64,000 bases of DNA from Norana najaformis (lineage: Eukaryota > Annelida > Clitellata > Crassiclitellata > Hormogastridae), in assembly GCA_964023275.1 (NCBI GenBank), contig OZ029921.1, forward strand, positions 28,193,230 through 28,257,229, in the 5' to 3' direction. Every line of letters starts with the position of its first letter. Within the stretch, counting starts at the first letter, position 1. The translations under genes and the position numbers were made by a program. Under the pieces are notes generated by a model. That model was not told where the DNA came from. It saw only the letters and a program-made list of their open reading frames with translations, and searched no databases. Below are positions 11,026 through 23,640 of this stretch, piece after piece.

Positions 11026-11207
11026 TGAATCTGAGGCGCCTGTAGTCCCCTGATCCGCACTTACTGGACCATCGGAACGCAGAGGTGAAAGACCGAAGCC
11101 TTAGCGATCGGCAGACGACAAACTATTCAGGTATTAGTCTAACGACTGTCTTTAGTTGCCGCTAAGTGCTTCCTCGTCCTCGGTCTCTTTGTATTTTATT
11201 GGGTTAA

Positions 11208-11600
11208 TTGAATCTATGAGCTAAGAGAGGCAAAAGAGAGAAACAGAAAGACAAAGAGACAGACAGACCGACAGACACACAGACACACACAGACACACAG
11301 ACAAAGAGACAGACAGACAGGCAGGCAGAGACCGAAACAGAAACAGATTCAGAGACAAGGGAAGACAGAATGTTGCTGTGTGTACTTGAATCTATGAGCT
11401 AAGAGAGGCAAGAGAGAGAAACAGAAAGACAAAGAGACAGACAGACACACAGACAGACACACAGATACACACACACAAAAACAGACACACAGACAAAGAG
11501 ACAGACAGGCAGGCAGGCAGGCAGTCAGGCATAGAGACCGAACCAGAAACAGATTCAGAGACAAGGGAGAGACAGTATGTTGCTGTGTGTACTTTTAAAG
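11208..11600. repeat. Tandem duplication of about 180 bp containing (CAGA)n
   Basis: TTGAATCTATGAGCTAAGAG begins at 11208 and again at 11388. Both units run through CAGA-rich DNA and end with GATTCAGAGACAAGGGA, then TGTTGCTGTGTGTACTT. The CAGA tracts differ in length. No gene. Confidence 0.85.
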
Positions 11601-11899
11601 CTGCTTGTCGTCCGATTTGCCACAGCTTTAAAACTTCTAGAACGTCGGTGGCTGGAGCAACTAACAGATCGATGAGGGTCGGAGATGCGGGGATGAGAGG
11701 GAGATGCGAGTGTCACTTGCACTCGCAAGGGTCGCATATAATCGTCGTCGTCGTTGTCATCACCGTCAACGTCTGCTGCCAATCGATGCATGAACAGCAG
11801 CAGCAGCAGCAGCCGTGGAATGGAAGGAGACAGCTTCCGTATGAATGATGGCACAATTATGGGCAGAACCAAAATGTTGTGTGATTCTAGGAAAAGACT

Positions 11900-12275
11900 A
11901 GATGAATGGACTTATGGATTAATGGATGGACGGACTTATGGATTAATGGATGAATAGATGGATGGACGGAGGACAGATTGATGGATGGATGGATGGACTT
12001 ATGGATTAATGGATGAATAAATGATGGACTGAGGACAGATGGATGGATGGATGGATGGATGTATGGACCGATGGACGGACGGATGGATTAATGGATGGAT
12101 GGACGGGGTACTGATGGATGGATTGATGAACGGATGAAAGCATGGGTGGATGAATGGATGGATGGATTGAGGACAGATGGCTAGAATGATGAACGGATGG
12201 ATTAATGAGTGGATGAATATATAGATGAGGGGATGGATAGAAGAACGGATGGACGGACGGACGGACGGGTGACGT
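11900..12275. repeat. (GGAT)n-based minisatellite
   Basis: Imperfect ATGGATGGACGG-type units for about 370 bp, with GGACTTATGGATTAATGGAT recurring at 11908, 11933 and 11996. Reverse-frame ORFs encode only His-Pro-Ser repeats. Confidence 0.92.
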
Positions 12276-12279
12276 CCAT

Positions 12280-14668
12280 ACGTAGATGTAGGCTTTATTC
12301 AACAGTCTACCTTTACTTTTTATTTTCACATAAACGACCATGCATGATGCAGCGTTGTTCGTCGGTATTTAATCAGATCTCGAAGGCTTCTATGCAAACT
12401 TTTTATTACATTACAGTAATAAAGTGGAACATTTGGGTCTTTATCCTTATATCTGTTCGTTGGATATTTGGACAAAGAGGCAACATCTTGCAAGAGTTGC
12501 ACGGACAACATTTCGTTGCCTGTTTACGTGCGTTTTCAAAAGGAACAGCCGATCTCATCTGATTTCGAACTCAGGACGTTGGGTTAGAAGGTTCTGCGCA
12601 CATAAATAGATCAACGCTAGAAAATCTAACGAGCAATTGAATAACATTAGACTTTAATGAACCTTCTTACCTAAAACATGTCCAACTATTACAGTAAACT
12701 ATACAATATGTTAACTACCTTTAATGAGCCTACCTTGAGTCTAACTAAAATATGCTAATATGATTGTGCTTTCGTTGTCAAATAGTAACCTTTCTTACTG
12801 TCAGTGGAGTCTTCGGATAAAAAGAGAAGCAATATCCGCAGCACAAGTAGCAACTGGTACATATCACACAGCACCTTTGAATTATCTAAGGATGCTGTAT
12901 CCGTTCTTAAAGCCGCAGAAGGAGTCTGCCTGTTGCATCGCGTTCGACGCCTACAGGTGCTTTGGCACCAGTCGAAGCAACCGAGGACTATGGATAGCCA
13001 GCAAGATACCTCGGCATACGTGCTTTATCGGCGCTTGGGCGCTCCGCAAGAGTAATCCGCTTGCAGCTTGACGACACTGCGCTAGGCCGATTAATTACTC
13101 GTCAGCGTTTGTGTTGCGGAAAGCGCTTGCTAGCTAAGTGTCAAGCGCTGAGGCAGCTGCTGATGTGCAGCATACCCTGCTGTCAAAGCTAAACGCCGAG
13201 TGGCGATGCATTCTATGGCGATGGCTATTCATGGCTACCCACGCAGGATGCATGGGCTTTCCCTGGCTTAGGAAATGAGAGCTCATCTCTTTCCGGTAAT
13301 GTTGAGGGGTTCCAAAGAAGGACAGAATGCACTGGGAAAAGGACGGAGGTTCCAGAGACATTATCCAGATTATAGAGCAATTTGAGCATTACCACAAAAT
13401 GCAGGCATTTAAAAACTCACCCACATTTAGATGATACTCTAAAACCAGAAAATTAATGTAGACCTACTTTGGCGAAGCTTGGAGTATTCGTAAATATCGA
13501 TCGTCTGGTATTAAAAGTCAGTTAATGGCAGTTAATACAGATCCAACTAACTTGCTTTAAAGAGTATCCTTCATTCGTTCAGCATGGACAAGAGTAACTG
13601 CAGCATTGGATGAAAGCAATCGAGAAATGGCCCGCAATTCCCGCAGCAGATAAAAACAAGACTCATGCGCTCGTGAAAGTTGACTACCTGTTCAACGACG
13701 ACCCCAAGATTCAAAAGAAGACAAAGTGTGGAAATTCAGTCAATAGCTATGATTCAAGAGTTTCATTCTTCAGTTGGTGACTTTTAGGCTATCCAACCAT
13801 AAGAATTGTGCTTTGTAATGGATGTGTGTTTATGTCTCTAGGTTCTAACATGGAGTGGACGCCAGCGACTGATTTTGTGAATAACACGGCAGGCAATTTC
13901 TAATGGTTTATCTAGCGCCATTTTCATAATGTGTGTCGTTTCGCTCTAAAGCTCAACTGGTTATGCAGAAGTTACTTTTCGGCGATTATATTTTGAGTTA
14001 ATACTCTGGAAACGCGATTCATTCCGTCAGAAACCGCTGTTACTTCATAGTGTATTTTAATTATTTTTTCGCTTCATAAATTTATTTATTTTCAATCAAA
14101 CTCTAAAGATCAGGCAGGTAGACAGGCATTTATGTTAATATTCGAAGACTGGATTTAGTAAATGTTGCATATAGATTGCACGAAAAGTTTGGTAAATACG
14201 CGTAATGCATAAATTCCGATTTGTACAAATTGAATTTATTTATTTTTTGTTCATCATCAGTTATGCTCTGAATGAATTATTACGGGTCATCGGTTTCGAA
14301 ATGCGTATAGCAAATGCCGTGTGTTTTCTGTAATATTGCTGCCTATACCGAACATTGTAGCAGAATCAGCGCAAAGGTTTAACAAGCTGATAATAATCTA
14401 TGTCATAATTATAATCTATGCATTCGAAGATCATTAAACAGAGAAATTTCACACCAAACAGCAGCTCAGAAACCAAGCCACACATTGCGTAGCCCAAGTG
14501 TTCAACCCAGTATGCATGCATACATTACCTGAGAAGATACATAGGAATCCACCCGTACTGATTCGGTCTGCCGATGTTAGCCTGAGAATACAGACGCATC
14601 ATACCGAGAACTGCTGACCGGGTGTTCGTCGCAGACCTCATTAGCTGTTGTCGGTGTATAAAGCTGGA
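12280..14668. other. No gene confirmed; one weak exon candidate at 12806-12952
   Basis: At 12806 an acceptor-like CTTACTGTCAG precedes an open plus-strand stretch beginning ESSDKKRSNIRSTSS that runs to a CTACAG|GT donor-like site near 12952. It has no recognisable domain and no partner exon, so I do not call it a gene. The rest is AT-rich and shows no repeats or conserved motifs. Confidence 0.3.
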
Positions 14669-14793
14669 CTAATCAACTTCCGGTTCGTTTTTTGTCACCA
14701 AATGGATCCGTAGAACATCGCTAAGTTGCTTGCGCAGCTCTGTATGCGCGGCTCTCTTGCCGAACGCATAAACAATGGGATTGAAACGGTCAG
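14669..14793 (-). CDS. Terminal coding exon of a class A GPCR (TM7 end and C-tail)
   Basis: On the minus strand the exon reads DRFNPIVYAFGKRAAH, TELRKQLSDVLRIHL, then VTKNEPEVD and TAG (14669-14671). NPIVYAF is the NPxxY motif closing TM7, and the basic stretch after it fits helix 8. The 5' edge is an acceptor ATATATAG|CT at 14793, entering in phase 1 (two bases plus 41 codons). Upstream exons should lie at higher coordinates. I searched 14.8-19.8 kb by eye and found none, so the intron may be long, the gene may be a fragment, or the exons may have decayed. The C-tail is short (about 35 residues). Confidence 0.6.
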
Positions 14794-16765
14794 CTATATA
14801 TGGACAGGTGTTTTTTTTTCGAAAAGCACGAACATTGACCTTTACAAAATCACGAAAAACGCTTCTGCTAATTATGATAAGTTTTGTGTGGCATTCGTGA
14901 CTCTAGCACAACATGAAATTTTTGCGTCGGGTATGCAGTAAAAGCCACGCTGAATGTAACTGCAATACTTATTGTTCAGAGTCATACAGTCAGCTCCCTG
15001 GAAAAACGAAAGCAACTAGTCTCGTTCTTCTGGACCCATCTGCCGCTTTCGTTGCCGCAGATCTGGTATGCTTCATCTCCACCATTTCGAGCACTGGTTG
15101 GGTCTTTCAGGTCGTTTTTCAGATTCCTTCTTAGCGAGTCAATCGATAAATTTTCTGCTCCAGCGTACAAGAGGATCTCACGACGATCCAAAACCTCGGC
15201 TAAAATTCGATGAATTGGTTGAAACTGAACCGAAACGATCAAGAATTCGAACAGTATGCATTGAGAATATACATTCTGAAAGAAAGAAATTCGGTGCCGG
15301 GAACTGCCTACCTCTAGCTCTGTTGAAAACGACTGACACAAGAGCGCTTACTTACTTACTTACTTTGCTCGGTTTGATTCACCAACCGATTGACTGTAAT
15401 GCTCTGCTGGTGACTGTAGGTGTAAGTGACGCAATGAAATACGGTGATATATTGAATTGTATTTGTTGCTTTGTATTATATATTATTTTGTAATATGTTG
15501 TATTGCATTGTATTGAGCTTTTGCACGATAAGCTACTTCATACTTTATGAGTCTCGTTTCGCCTTATCCTCTTTATTAGCTGTCCATCTTGCAACAGATC
15601 AACATCTAATCGTCCCATAAATCAATTAGTGCGTAAGCGCGTTGATCTGTAGATATCGATGTTCGTTTATTCCAGTCGTGATCGATCCATTCATTTCGTT
15701 TAGATGCAGTGACACACGAATCCCTCTGGGCGTTTATTTCAACGCGAACCTGTTCACCTTTTCATCAGTCCGCTCAACCATTGAAGGCTTCCCGCCAGCA
15801 ATACGCGTCTTCACCCACCAAGGCAGTGCAGCCCACTTCCTCATATGCATTCGCTTGTCTCTGCTTGTCCTGCCAGCAATACATCAGCTAGTCAACCAAC
15901 AAGCCAATTAACTAGTCAGTAGTACGGACCTTCGGTCATTTAGTACATCTCTCCATATTCCAACCAGCCAACTAACAAGCCAGCCAGTCAACCAACTCAC
16001 AGACAGCTGATCTAGCCATTATAAACGTGGGTATAAGATTGGGGTTATTGCTCCTAATTTCCTATAGACGTCAATCTGAGGCATAATTAGGGGTTTCGTG
16101 ATCTAAGCAGAAACAATTCGTTCTCGGCATTCGAGACACACGTGCTGTCAGGCACAACAGCGTGTGCTACGTGGCTGGTTAGTCCTCTGACTTTGTCTTT
16201 AGCGGACGACGTTAAACTCCTGACGAAATGACGAATTCCAAAGATTCCACTTGGAACTTGGGATCAACCGTGTTCATGAATAGAAATGTAACGATTGATT
16301 TCGACAGATTAGGTAACTATCGGTGCCAAGTTGCTAATTACTAGCAGACTTGTGTCGAATTGTCATTATTCGATCAGGTCACCTGGTTGTCTTTCTCTGG
16401 TCATATCTAAGTCATAACTTGGTGAACGGGCTTTTTCGTTTGTTGGACATAAATTTTGGAACTCCGTACCTGTGTCTGTTCATTCTGCTCAGTAGCTTCT
16501 GTCACTTCGTTCTCAGCTCAAAACTTACCATTTTCAAATTGTTTCTTCGCCATAGGCTGCCTCTCTGTCTTGTGGACTAACCTTCTAGATACTGACCTGA
16601 TTGCAGCTTGGCTTTGGTGCGCCATCGGTTACTAATAACAATTAATTACAATTTGTCATCGTTCATTACTTTTGATATTGATTAAGTTGCTAACTACATT
16701 GTAAGACTTGGAAGTAACCAAATGCAAACTAACATAACTGCAACCGTCATAAATTCTTATTATAA
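14794..16765. other. No gene recognised
   Basis: Mixed-composition DNA without recognisable exons or repeats, except ACCAGCCAAC-like short repeats near 15957-16000. A hydrophobic plus-strand ORF at 16350-16580 has no GPCR or other motif that I can defend. Confidence 0.35.
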
Positions 16766-16767
16766 TT

Positions 16768-16823
16768 CTTCTTGTTCTTCTGCTTCTACTTCTTCGTCTT
16801 CACCTTTGTTTTCTTCTTCTTCT

Positions 16824-16858
<35 letters not shown>

Positions 16859-17150
16859 ATGATCTTCTTATTTTTTCCTTCTTCTTCTTCGTCTTCTTCT
16901 TCGTTTTCTTCTTCTTATTCTTCTTCTTCCTCTTCTTCAGGATCTTCTTATTTTTTCCTTCTTCTTCTTCTTTTTCGTTTTCATGATCTTCTTATTTTTA
17001 TTCTTCGCGTTCATCGTCATCATCTCCTTCTTCTTCTGTTTCATAATCTTCTATTTCTTTTTCTTCTTCGCGTTCCTCCTCCTCTTCCTCCTCCTCCTCA
17101 TTATCATCATCATCATCTTCTTCTTCTTCTTCTTCTTCTTCTTTAATGTT
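16768..17150. repeat. (TTC)n polypyrimidine tract
   Basis: About 380 bp of TTC/CTT with TCATGATCTTCTTATTTTTT interruptions that repeat at about 16857, 16939 and 16981. Strong strand asymmetry; ORFs encode only Phe, Leu and Ser runs. Confidence 0.93.
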
Positions 17151-17211
17151 CTGGCCTCAGGCAGGTCGAGAAATCCAACGACACAATTCCTCTCTGTTTT
17201 GTGCAATTCTT

Positions 17212-17321
17212 TCATTTTTTTGTAGTGTTCTCCAAGACGCTGTCGAAGTTGCTCCTCACTAGCTCATAAACGATGTCATAGTAAGCGCAGTTTCTGAGAA
17301 GCTCCTCTATTGCTAACGAAT
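17212..17321 (-). other. Weak candidate for a terminal coding exon
   Basis: The minus strand is open for 36 codons, reading SLAIEELLRNCAYYDIVYEL and ending NTTKK then TGA (17212-17214). An acceptor-like GAACGTCAG|AT lies at 17321. The amphipathic, acidic/aromatic composition looks coding, but the stretch is short, has no recognised domain, and no upstream exon was found. Confidence 0.2.
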
Positions 17322-17539
17322 CTGACGTTCAAATAGTTGCCTTCTTAGAAGAACGCAGAATAAGACAAAACGATGTTTTCCAAGTAACTTTGTCACGGAC
17401 GATAAGGTCAAGAGCCGAGCGTGTCTTTCAGGCATATAGAGCTCTTGTATGGAGAGTGATATTGGCTGGTAGACGAGAAGGACCCCTAAAAACGCCAGCA
17501 ACCGTTGTCCCGTCAGCAAGGCCAGGCTGTCCAGTATAC

Positions 17540-17800
17540 AGACAGACAGGAGATAGATAGATATTTCAGAGAAGAGAGAGGAGAGTAAGATGCGAAGGTG
17601 AGAGACGAGATAGCAGAAGGTAAAGGAGACACGGTTGCGGAGAAGCAGCAAAAAGAAAGAGAAAAAATGAAAGAAAGAATTAGAGGAGAGAAAGCAACGG
17701 AAGCTTATAGGGTAGTAAAGAGACGGAAGAAAAGGGGGGGTGGGTAAGATGAGAAGCAGAAGAAGCACGATGATTAGTAGAAGAAAAGCAGCAGCAACAG
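17540..17800. repeat. Purine-rich (GA/GAA) low-complexity tract
   Basis: AGA/GAGA-rich on the plus strand, complementary in composition to the TTC tract at 16768-17150. It creates a long hydrophobic minus-strand ORF (17313-17894) that I regard as compositional. Confidence 0.75.
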
Positions 17801-18939
17801 CAGCAGAGGAAGCAGACGCGAGATGCTTTTCTTTTGATTCGGTGCTTTCAATTTCCCGAGTCGCCTCTTTACGAACGAGCGTCCAACAGTCCAATGTTAT
17901 TTATTTATTTAAAGCACTTACTACGCCCGGAAGTATCAGTAAATCTGAATCTGAGTCACGGAAATGTCCTCTTTATGTGCGGATTGGCACTGCATACAAA
18001 AGCAATTTCCTTCAATAAAAAGACATCGAGGCGTACCGGCCAAATTGAACGATCCCAACGTAGTGATGTATACGGCCATCTTGGTTCGCCGACCCTGCGT
18101 ATGTCCGGCGGCCAAGAAGACCGTTGTTTATGCTTCATTTTTTGTACCGGTAATTTGATTCTACATACGCGAAGGTTGCTCGATAATTAGTGCATCTCTA
18201 GCAGGTAGACTGGTTTCCATCTGCACAGTGTTGATTTACAGACTTGTATATGGTTACAAGACACTAAATTAAGTGTCTACGTACATGCATACATATACAT
18301 ACGTACATGCATGTATATATTCATACATAAGTACATATCCATCGATCATTCTGACCATATATGACCGTGGTATTGTGTTGCTCAGTCAGCGAGTTTTCGT
18401 GTTCCTGAAAGTTTGAATTACGTATGTCGTTGATAGAGTCGTGCGTATGGAAGCTGTGACGATTCAAGTACTTTTGTGATTGAATTGTTCGTTTGATTAT
18501 AATTTCTAAAATCAAAAAAAAGTCTTTACTCGAGTTAGCGCTATCCTACGAAAACGGACGAATCGACGGTTCGAAGCTCGATCGTTGACAACCCGGAAAG
18601 ATCGGCGAAACGTCCATCTATCTGTACACCATTCAAAAATAATTTCAATAAACTGAAATGTATTTGCTATACATCATCAGTCAGCGAGTTTTGAATAAAT
18701 TCTACTAACAAAAAGTAAGTCTTTTATCTTCGCCATTTCATGCAGTCCAGATTGTAAAGCTAACTGAACTGAAGGCCGGATTAATGTTCAGCTGAAAACA
18801 TGATCATAATATTACAAAAAATCAGGCTGTAGACTTAAACTTACGCAGCAGTATGCTCTCCTATACACTGCATCCAGTACGTTATGATACATATGTGTAG
18901 TATGTTATATATTATATAGACATATGCATTTATGTTCGT

Positions 18940-19325
18940 ATGAATGTGTGTATACCTGCTTGTATGTATGAATGTATGTTTATATGTATGTTTGTATGTA
19001 TGTATGTATGTATGTTTATATGTATGTATGTATGTATGCATGTATGTATGTATTTATGTATGCATGTTTGTATATATGACTATGTGTTAATGCATGTGTA
19101 CATGTATGTATGCATGACTTTGTATATATGTATGTATATATGACTATGTATGTATGACTATGTATGTAGGTATGGATGACTATGCATATATAACTATGTA
19201 TGTAATTATGCATGAAAACATCCATGCAAGCATGCAATTATGTATGTAGGTCTATGTATGTATGTAACTAAGTCTGTATATGTGAATGTATGTATGTATG
19301 TATAAATGCATGTATGTATGTATTT
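18940..19325. repeat. (GTAT)n microsatellite
   Basis: GTAT/GCAT tetranucleotides with interruptions. A shorter similar patch lies at 18275-18335. No gene between 17.9 and 19.8 kb was recognised. Confidence 0.92.
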
Positions 19326-19619
19326 AATTGTCCTTCGTTTATTATACGCCTCTATTAACATTCATTCTTAGAGGCATGGCTGAAGAATTGTTCGACAGAG
19401 GCGCAGACACAACATCAGCTATTCATCAACTGGACAAGGAGACAATCATTTCTTGTGGGTTTCCATGACCTTACAATAAATTTCCATATGAGATCGTGAC
19501 GCACCGGGATTCAATCCCGAACACAGAGGTGAAATACAAATGTCCATGTGCATGTATAAGTACATGTATATATATATACACACACAAATATGTATAGCGA
19601 TAGAGCACATGGATTACAT

Positions 19620-19745
19620 GCATAAGACAGAGTGAAGAGACAGGCAGACAGACAGACAGGCAGGCAGACAGGCAGGCAGACAGACAGACAGAAAAGATAT
19701 TGCTATAAACAGACAGACAGAGAGACAGAATAGATATTGCTATAA

Positions 19746-19782
<37 letters not shown>

Positions 19783-19850
19783 ATAGATATTGCTATAAAC
19801 AGACAGACAGACAGACAGACAATCTGAAAAGATATTGCTATAAACTGGTT
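19620..19850. repeat. (CAGA)n with repeated GATATTGCTATAAAC unit; left edge of the duplication
   Basis: Four copies of GATATTGCTATAAAC (about 19695, 19733, 19788, 19832) alternate with CAGA tracts. Homology with the second 18-kb unit starts inside the last CAGA tract (about 19803), so the duplication breakpoint lies in this microsatellite. Confidence 0.85.
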
Positions 19851-20279
19851 GACGTTCGCGTCATCGTCTGCACCTGGAAGTCTGCGAAATGTACGCGTCA
19901 TGCATACGTAATGACTGTCGAGGGAATTGCACCGAAGCAATCGTCCGAACGTCCATCTGGAGACCACACGAATCGTCGGCGTTCTAAACTGGGAAATGCG
20001 GAAAGAACCGAAATTTGATTTCCTTCTTCTTCTTCTTCTTCTTCTCCTCTATTCTACAAACTGAACAATTCCTCGCTCAGTCGATGGACATATGGCGTGT
20101 TAACAAATGGATTACTCACTTACTTAGTTGAACGGCAAATCACGCGATCGGATATTTTGCTGACTGTTGTTGACTTTTCATTGATCTATTGTAGTCATCC
20201 TCTTTAGTGTCATCATCGGCATCAATATCATCATAATAACTGTTCTTCTTCTTCTTTTTCATTTTATTATTAGTATTAT

Positions 20280-20445
20280 TTTTATTACCCGAGGTATATA
20301 TGATCCCTCAGCAACCGAAAAATTCTCCTCAGAATGAAAAAAACATTATTATTATTGTTATTGTTACTGTTAATGTTATCATCATCATCATCGTCGTCAT
20401 CATCGTCATCATCACCACCACCACCATTATCATCATCATCACCAT

Positions 20446-20496
<51 letters not shown>

Positions 20497-20520
20497 CATC
20501 ATCAAGTTTATTTATTCCCA
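20280..20520. repeat. (ATC/ACC)n microsatellite in A1
   Basis: TCATCATC and CCACCACC blocks at 20375-20505. Shorter in the other unit (39270-39365). No coding signal. Confidence 0.9.
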
Positions 20521-23100
20521 TATCGGACGCTACGTTTACGCGCCTTTGAGGCTGTTGTTAATTGCGCGCGTTATAAAAGTCTGTTTAATAATAATTAATA
20601 ATAATAAGTTTTGTGGCCTGCGACCAGACATCAAGTCTGAGCAATGTTTACTAATGGATGGATGTTCTCAGATTAATTACATTTAACATCGTTAAGGCAG
20701 GCGCAGACAGCGCCTCTGATTAGTCTCTTGAAGAGGCGCTATACAAATTTCTGATTACAATTACACAACAATTACAAAATAAGACGAATTGCGTGAAAAA
20801 GCCTCGCCAATTGTCCAATTCGCAAATATATGCATTGCGACCTATACGAGACATACGAAGGGCGCTATATTAGCGCGGTTACGATTACGATTACGTCCCT
20901 TTATATTGACCCTTCAAAATTGTTGCAACTAATCTAAACGCACACTAATAAAATTGAACTCAAGCAGAAAGGATTCGACCAATTTTTACAATTTTATCAC
21001 TTTATTTGAAATGAAAGAAGTTGCATACACCTGTGTCAAAGGTCACAATATAGCAAATCAGCATCTAGGAACATAAAATAAGATAAAATGCAGATGACAT
21101 TGTATGTTTAAGCCACACACCAGATATAACACAATACAGCCTATACATTGTATTATCTCATGCAGAACCTAAGACCTGCTTCTTCCTCTGGCCAAGGATG
21201 CTTGAATAAACGTAAATGTAACGCATCATGTACATGTTTTTCTATAGCGACCGTATAGCCTGGACCCTGCTCATTTTCTATGAATTTATCGGGTGAGATC
21301 CTTCACCACCGCTGCCCGTTTGAATGGGCATCACGTCACTTAAGGTCCCCGTGTACGGACCATGCTAGCCCGAGATCAAAGCTCTCTTTCGTCGCGGATG
21401 GGCTATACTTCAAACAGAAATATTGAAGGGAATCTGCACAAATTATCAAAGCGAATGAAGAGGTTATGTTCCATATGACACACATATATATCTTGATGGC
21501 GAGTATAATGGAACCGAAATAAAGCTAGCGATTACGCTGTATATGTCCATGTAATGTATGGTGCTTTATATATACACGTATATATATATGTATATGATTT
21601 TATTCGCACTTGTGGGCTACAGTACTGTCACGATTTATCTCTCTGTTACTCGTCATGCAATATGATATGATAATTATATCGAAGACAAACGAACGTACGT
21701 CACGATTTACTCATCATTCATCCATGTTGCACGTCACTCACTCACACACACACACCACCACCACCACCACCACACCACACGCAAATTCCTGCAAACTGAA
21801 GTGCATACAAAGCCTTTACCGGAAAGGTATGTCAAGAAAAAATTCAGCTTATGCGTTAACAGATAAAGATGTCTGCACGCATTACACTCTAATTGATATC
21901 TGCAGCAACATTTCGTTGATGACCTAGACGTAAATCAGAAACATGTACGAAATATATATATGAAAATATTTATGTACTGTTTGACCTATTTGCCAACATT
22001 TATTTAAAACAAATTATCTAACATTATATCTATAACTATATATACTATATCTATCTAACACTAAATGTTAATCTAAAACACTAACACGAGCAACACTTAA
22101 TTTCCGACCTTCTGTGTCAAATCCATAGGATATTTCCTCTTCGTGAAACTACCCTTAGATAAAACGAGACAAACAGAGAGAGTTACTAGAACTGCAGTCA
22201 TATAGAATAAGTTACCAACTTAGTAACACAAGCCCAGTTAAACGCAGTGATCCAAGATATACTTTAGAGATCCCTGTACACAGCCACCTGAGCTTAACGG
22301 CTCAATGATGGTACTGGTTTGCGACTTAAAGTTTAAAAATACATAAAACGACGCATTGAAAGGAGGCAGATTGCCGAAGTGAGTGGATGCTTATCACCAT
22401 TACACGCCAGTTCCTGTTTATTCGAGACGGCTACAGAAGCCAAATACAGTGCCATTCAAGACTTCTGATTAGTTTAGAGTCGGTGATCTTTCTGTGCAAC
22501 TTTGCAGCAAGCAATGGCTTTGAAATTGCAACAACCTCAGACCGCTATACAAAAAAAATGTTTTTCTGAAAAATTATACATCTGTGTCAAAAGTCACAAT
22601 ATAGCAAATCAATATTTAGGGCTGGTACTAGCAACATTAAGTCTGACAGTTTTAAGTAAGCGCATGGATGCATGTATCTACGTACCTAGTACAGCGCCCC
22701 TCACAAGACTCTTAATTAATCGCCGTAGGATAACCGAATTCAAGATTTCCTGGTCACAAACGTCATATGTATGTCAGGGTCGTAAGCTGTCCATTCGGGT
22801 GGAACTAGTCGGCCCAGTGTAGTTTAACCAAATCAAAACGACGGTCTGGCTTCGGTGATTCGCAATCAAATACCTTTCGAAAACGCACGATATCAAATAC
22901 AAATCAAAGTATATTCAAAACAGTACCTGTAAATCTGAAAAGTTCTGATGAGAGCAAAGTTGTTCTTAGACAACATAGAAAATCCCCAAAAATAAACTTT
23001 TATACTGCAGTTTAACACGAAAAGCATAGTTAAAGATTCTAGCGTGTTCATGCTGCAAGCCTGCAGTACCTTCTGAGTATTTTCATATTTTATTTCTGCA
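20520..23100. other. Non-coding part of A1 with two internal repeat pairs
   Basis: No gene seen. A block of about 185 bp containing ACCTTCTGTGTCAAATCCA and AACTGCAGTCATATAGAAT occurs at 22080-22264 and again at 23392-23577. A second pair, around GTGTCAAAGGTCACAATATA, is at about 21030 and 22585. A short (ACC)n lies at 21755-21775. A SINE/LINE-type tail (GAGGCGCTATACAAATTTC then GATTACAATTAC) is at 20738-20768. All recur in the second unit. Confidence 0.6.
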
Positions 23101-23104
23101 TTTG

Positions 23105-23267
23105 TTAAGCACCACCATCTAATAACTAAGCATCAATCGATGGCGCTGAGTAACTGTGAATGAAGGACTTGCTTAAGGTCACTACACAGGTACAACATCA
23201 GGGAAGCTCAAACCCGTTCTCTCCGCGTTAAAAGTCAAGCGCTCTAACCACTAGGCTACCGTGCCCC
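23105..23267 (-). mobile_element. SINE family 1 (tRNA-derived), A1 copy
   Basis: On the minus strand it starts GGGGCACGGTAGCCTAGTGG, with an A-box-like TAGCCTAGTGGTTAGAGCG and a B-box-like GGGTTTGAGCTTCC. It ends CAGCGCCATCGATTGATGC followed by TTAGTTATTAGATGGTGG. The head resembles a tRNA and the tail recurs in other dispersed elements. It lies about 370 bp downstream of the innexin stop codon. Confidence 0.85.
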
Positions 23268-23373
23268 ACACTGTGCTCCACAAGTACGAATGCAGAAAAA
23301 TCATATTAAAAACTATTACATCACGTCGACAAACGCTTCTGGAGTTTTAAGAAAATAAAAAAGAAACAGAAAA

Positions 23374-23379
23374 TTTATT
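23374..23379 (-). terminator. Candidate polyadenylation signal for the A1 innexin
   Basis: AATAAA on the minus strand, about 265 nt past the stop codon at 23641. It is conserved in the second unit. Position only; no transcript evidence. Confidence 0.35.
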
Positions 23380-23640
23380 TAAATAAACTCATTAACACCA
23401 GCAACACCTAATTTCCGACCTTCTGTGTCAAATCCACAGGATCTTTCCTCTTCGTGAAACTACCCCTAGATAAAACGAGACAAACAGAGAGGTACTAGAA
23501 CTGCAGTCATATAGAATGAATTACCAACTTAGTAACACAAGCCGAGTTAAACGCAGTGATACGAGATATACTGCCGATGCCGAGCACGGCTTTCGGGTCA
23601 TTTAGACTCATTTTTCCTTCATTTCATCGCTGTTTTTCGT

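Noticed and set aside
16350-16580. Hydrophobic plus-strand ORF resembling a GPCR TM6-TM7
   Set aside because: No NPxxY or other conserved residue, no flanking exon signals and wrong strand for the exon at 14669.
17313-17894. 193-codon hydrophobic minus-strand ORF
   Set aside because: It follows a purine-rich low-complexity tract; the hydrophobic residues come from CTT/TCT codons, with no motif or homologous architecture.
17964-18158. Plus-strand ORF ending with PNVVMYTAILVRRP-like peptide
   Set aside because: It looks somewhat coding but has no splice context, no domain and no copy elsewhere in the window; overlapping ORFs on both strands are equally long.
23221-23267. Functional tRNA gene
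   Set aside because: The A/B boxes belong to a SINE head; the cloverleaf is incomplete and the same head recurs with the SINE tail at 37396 and 56440.
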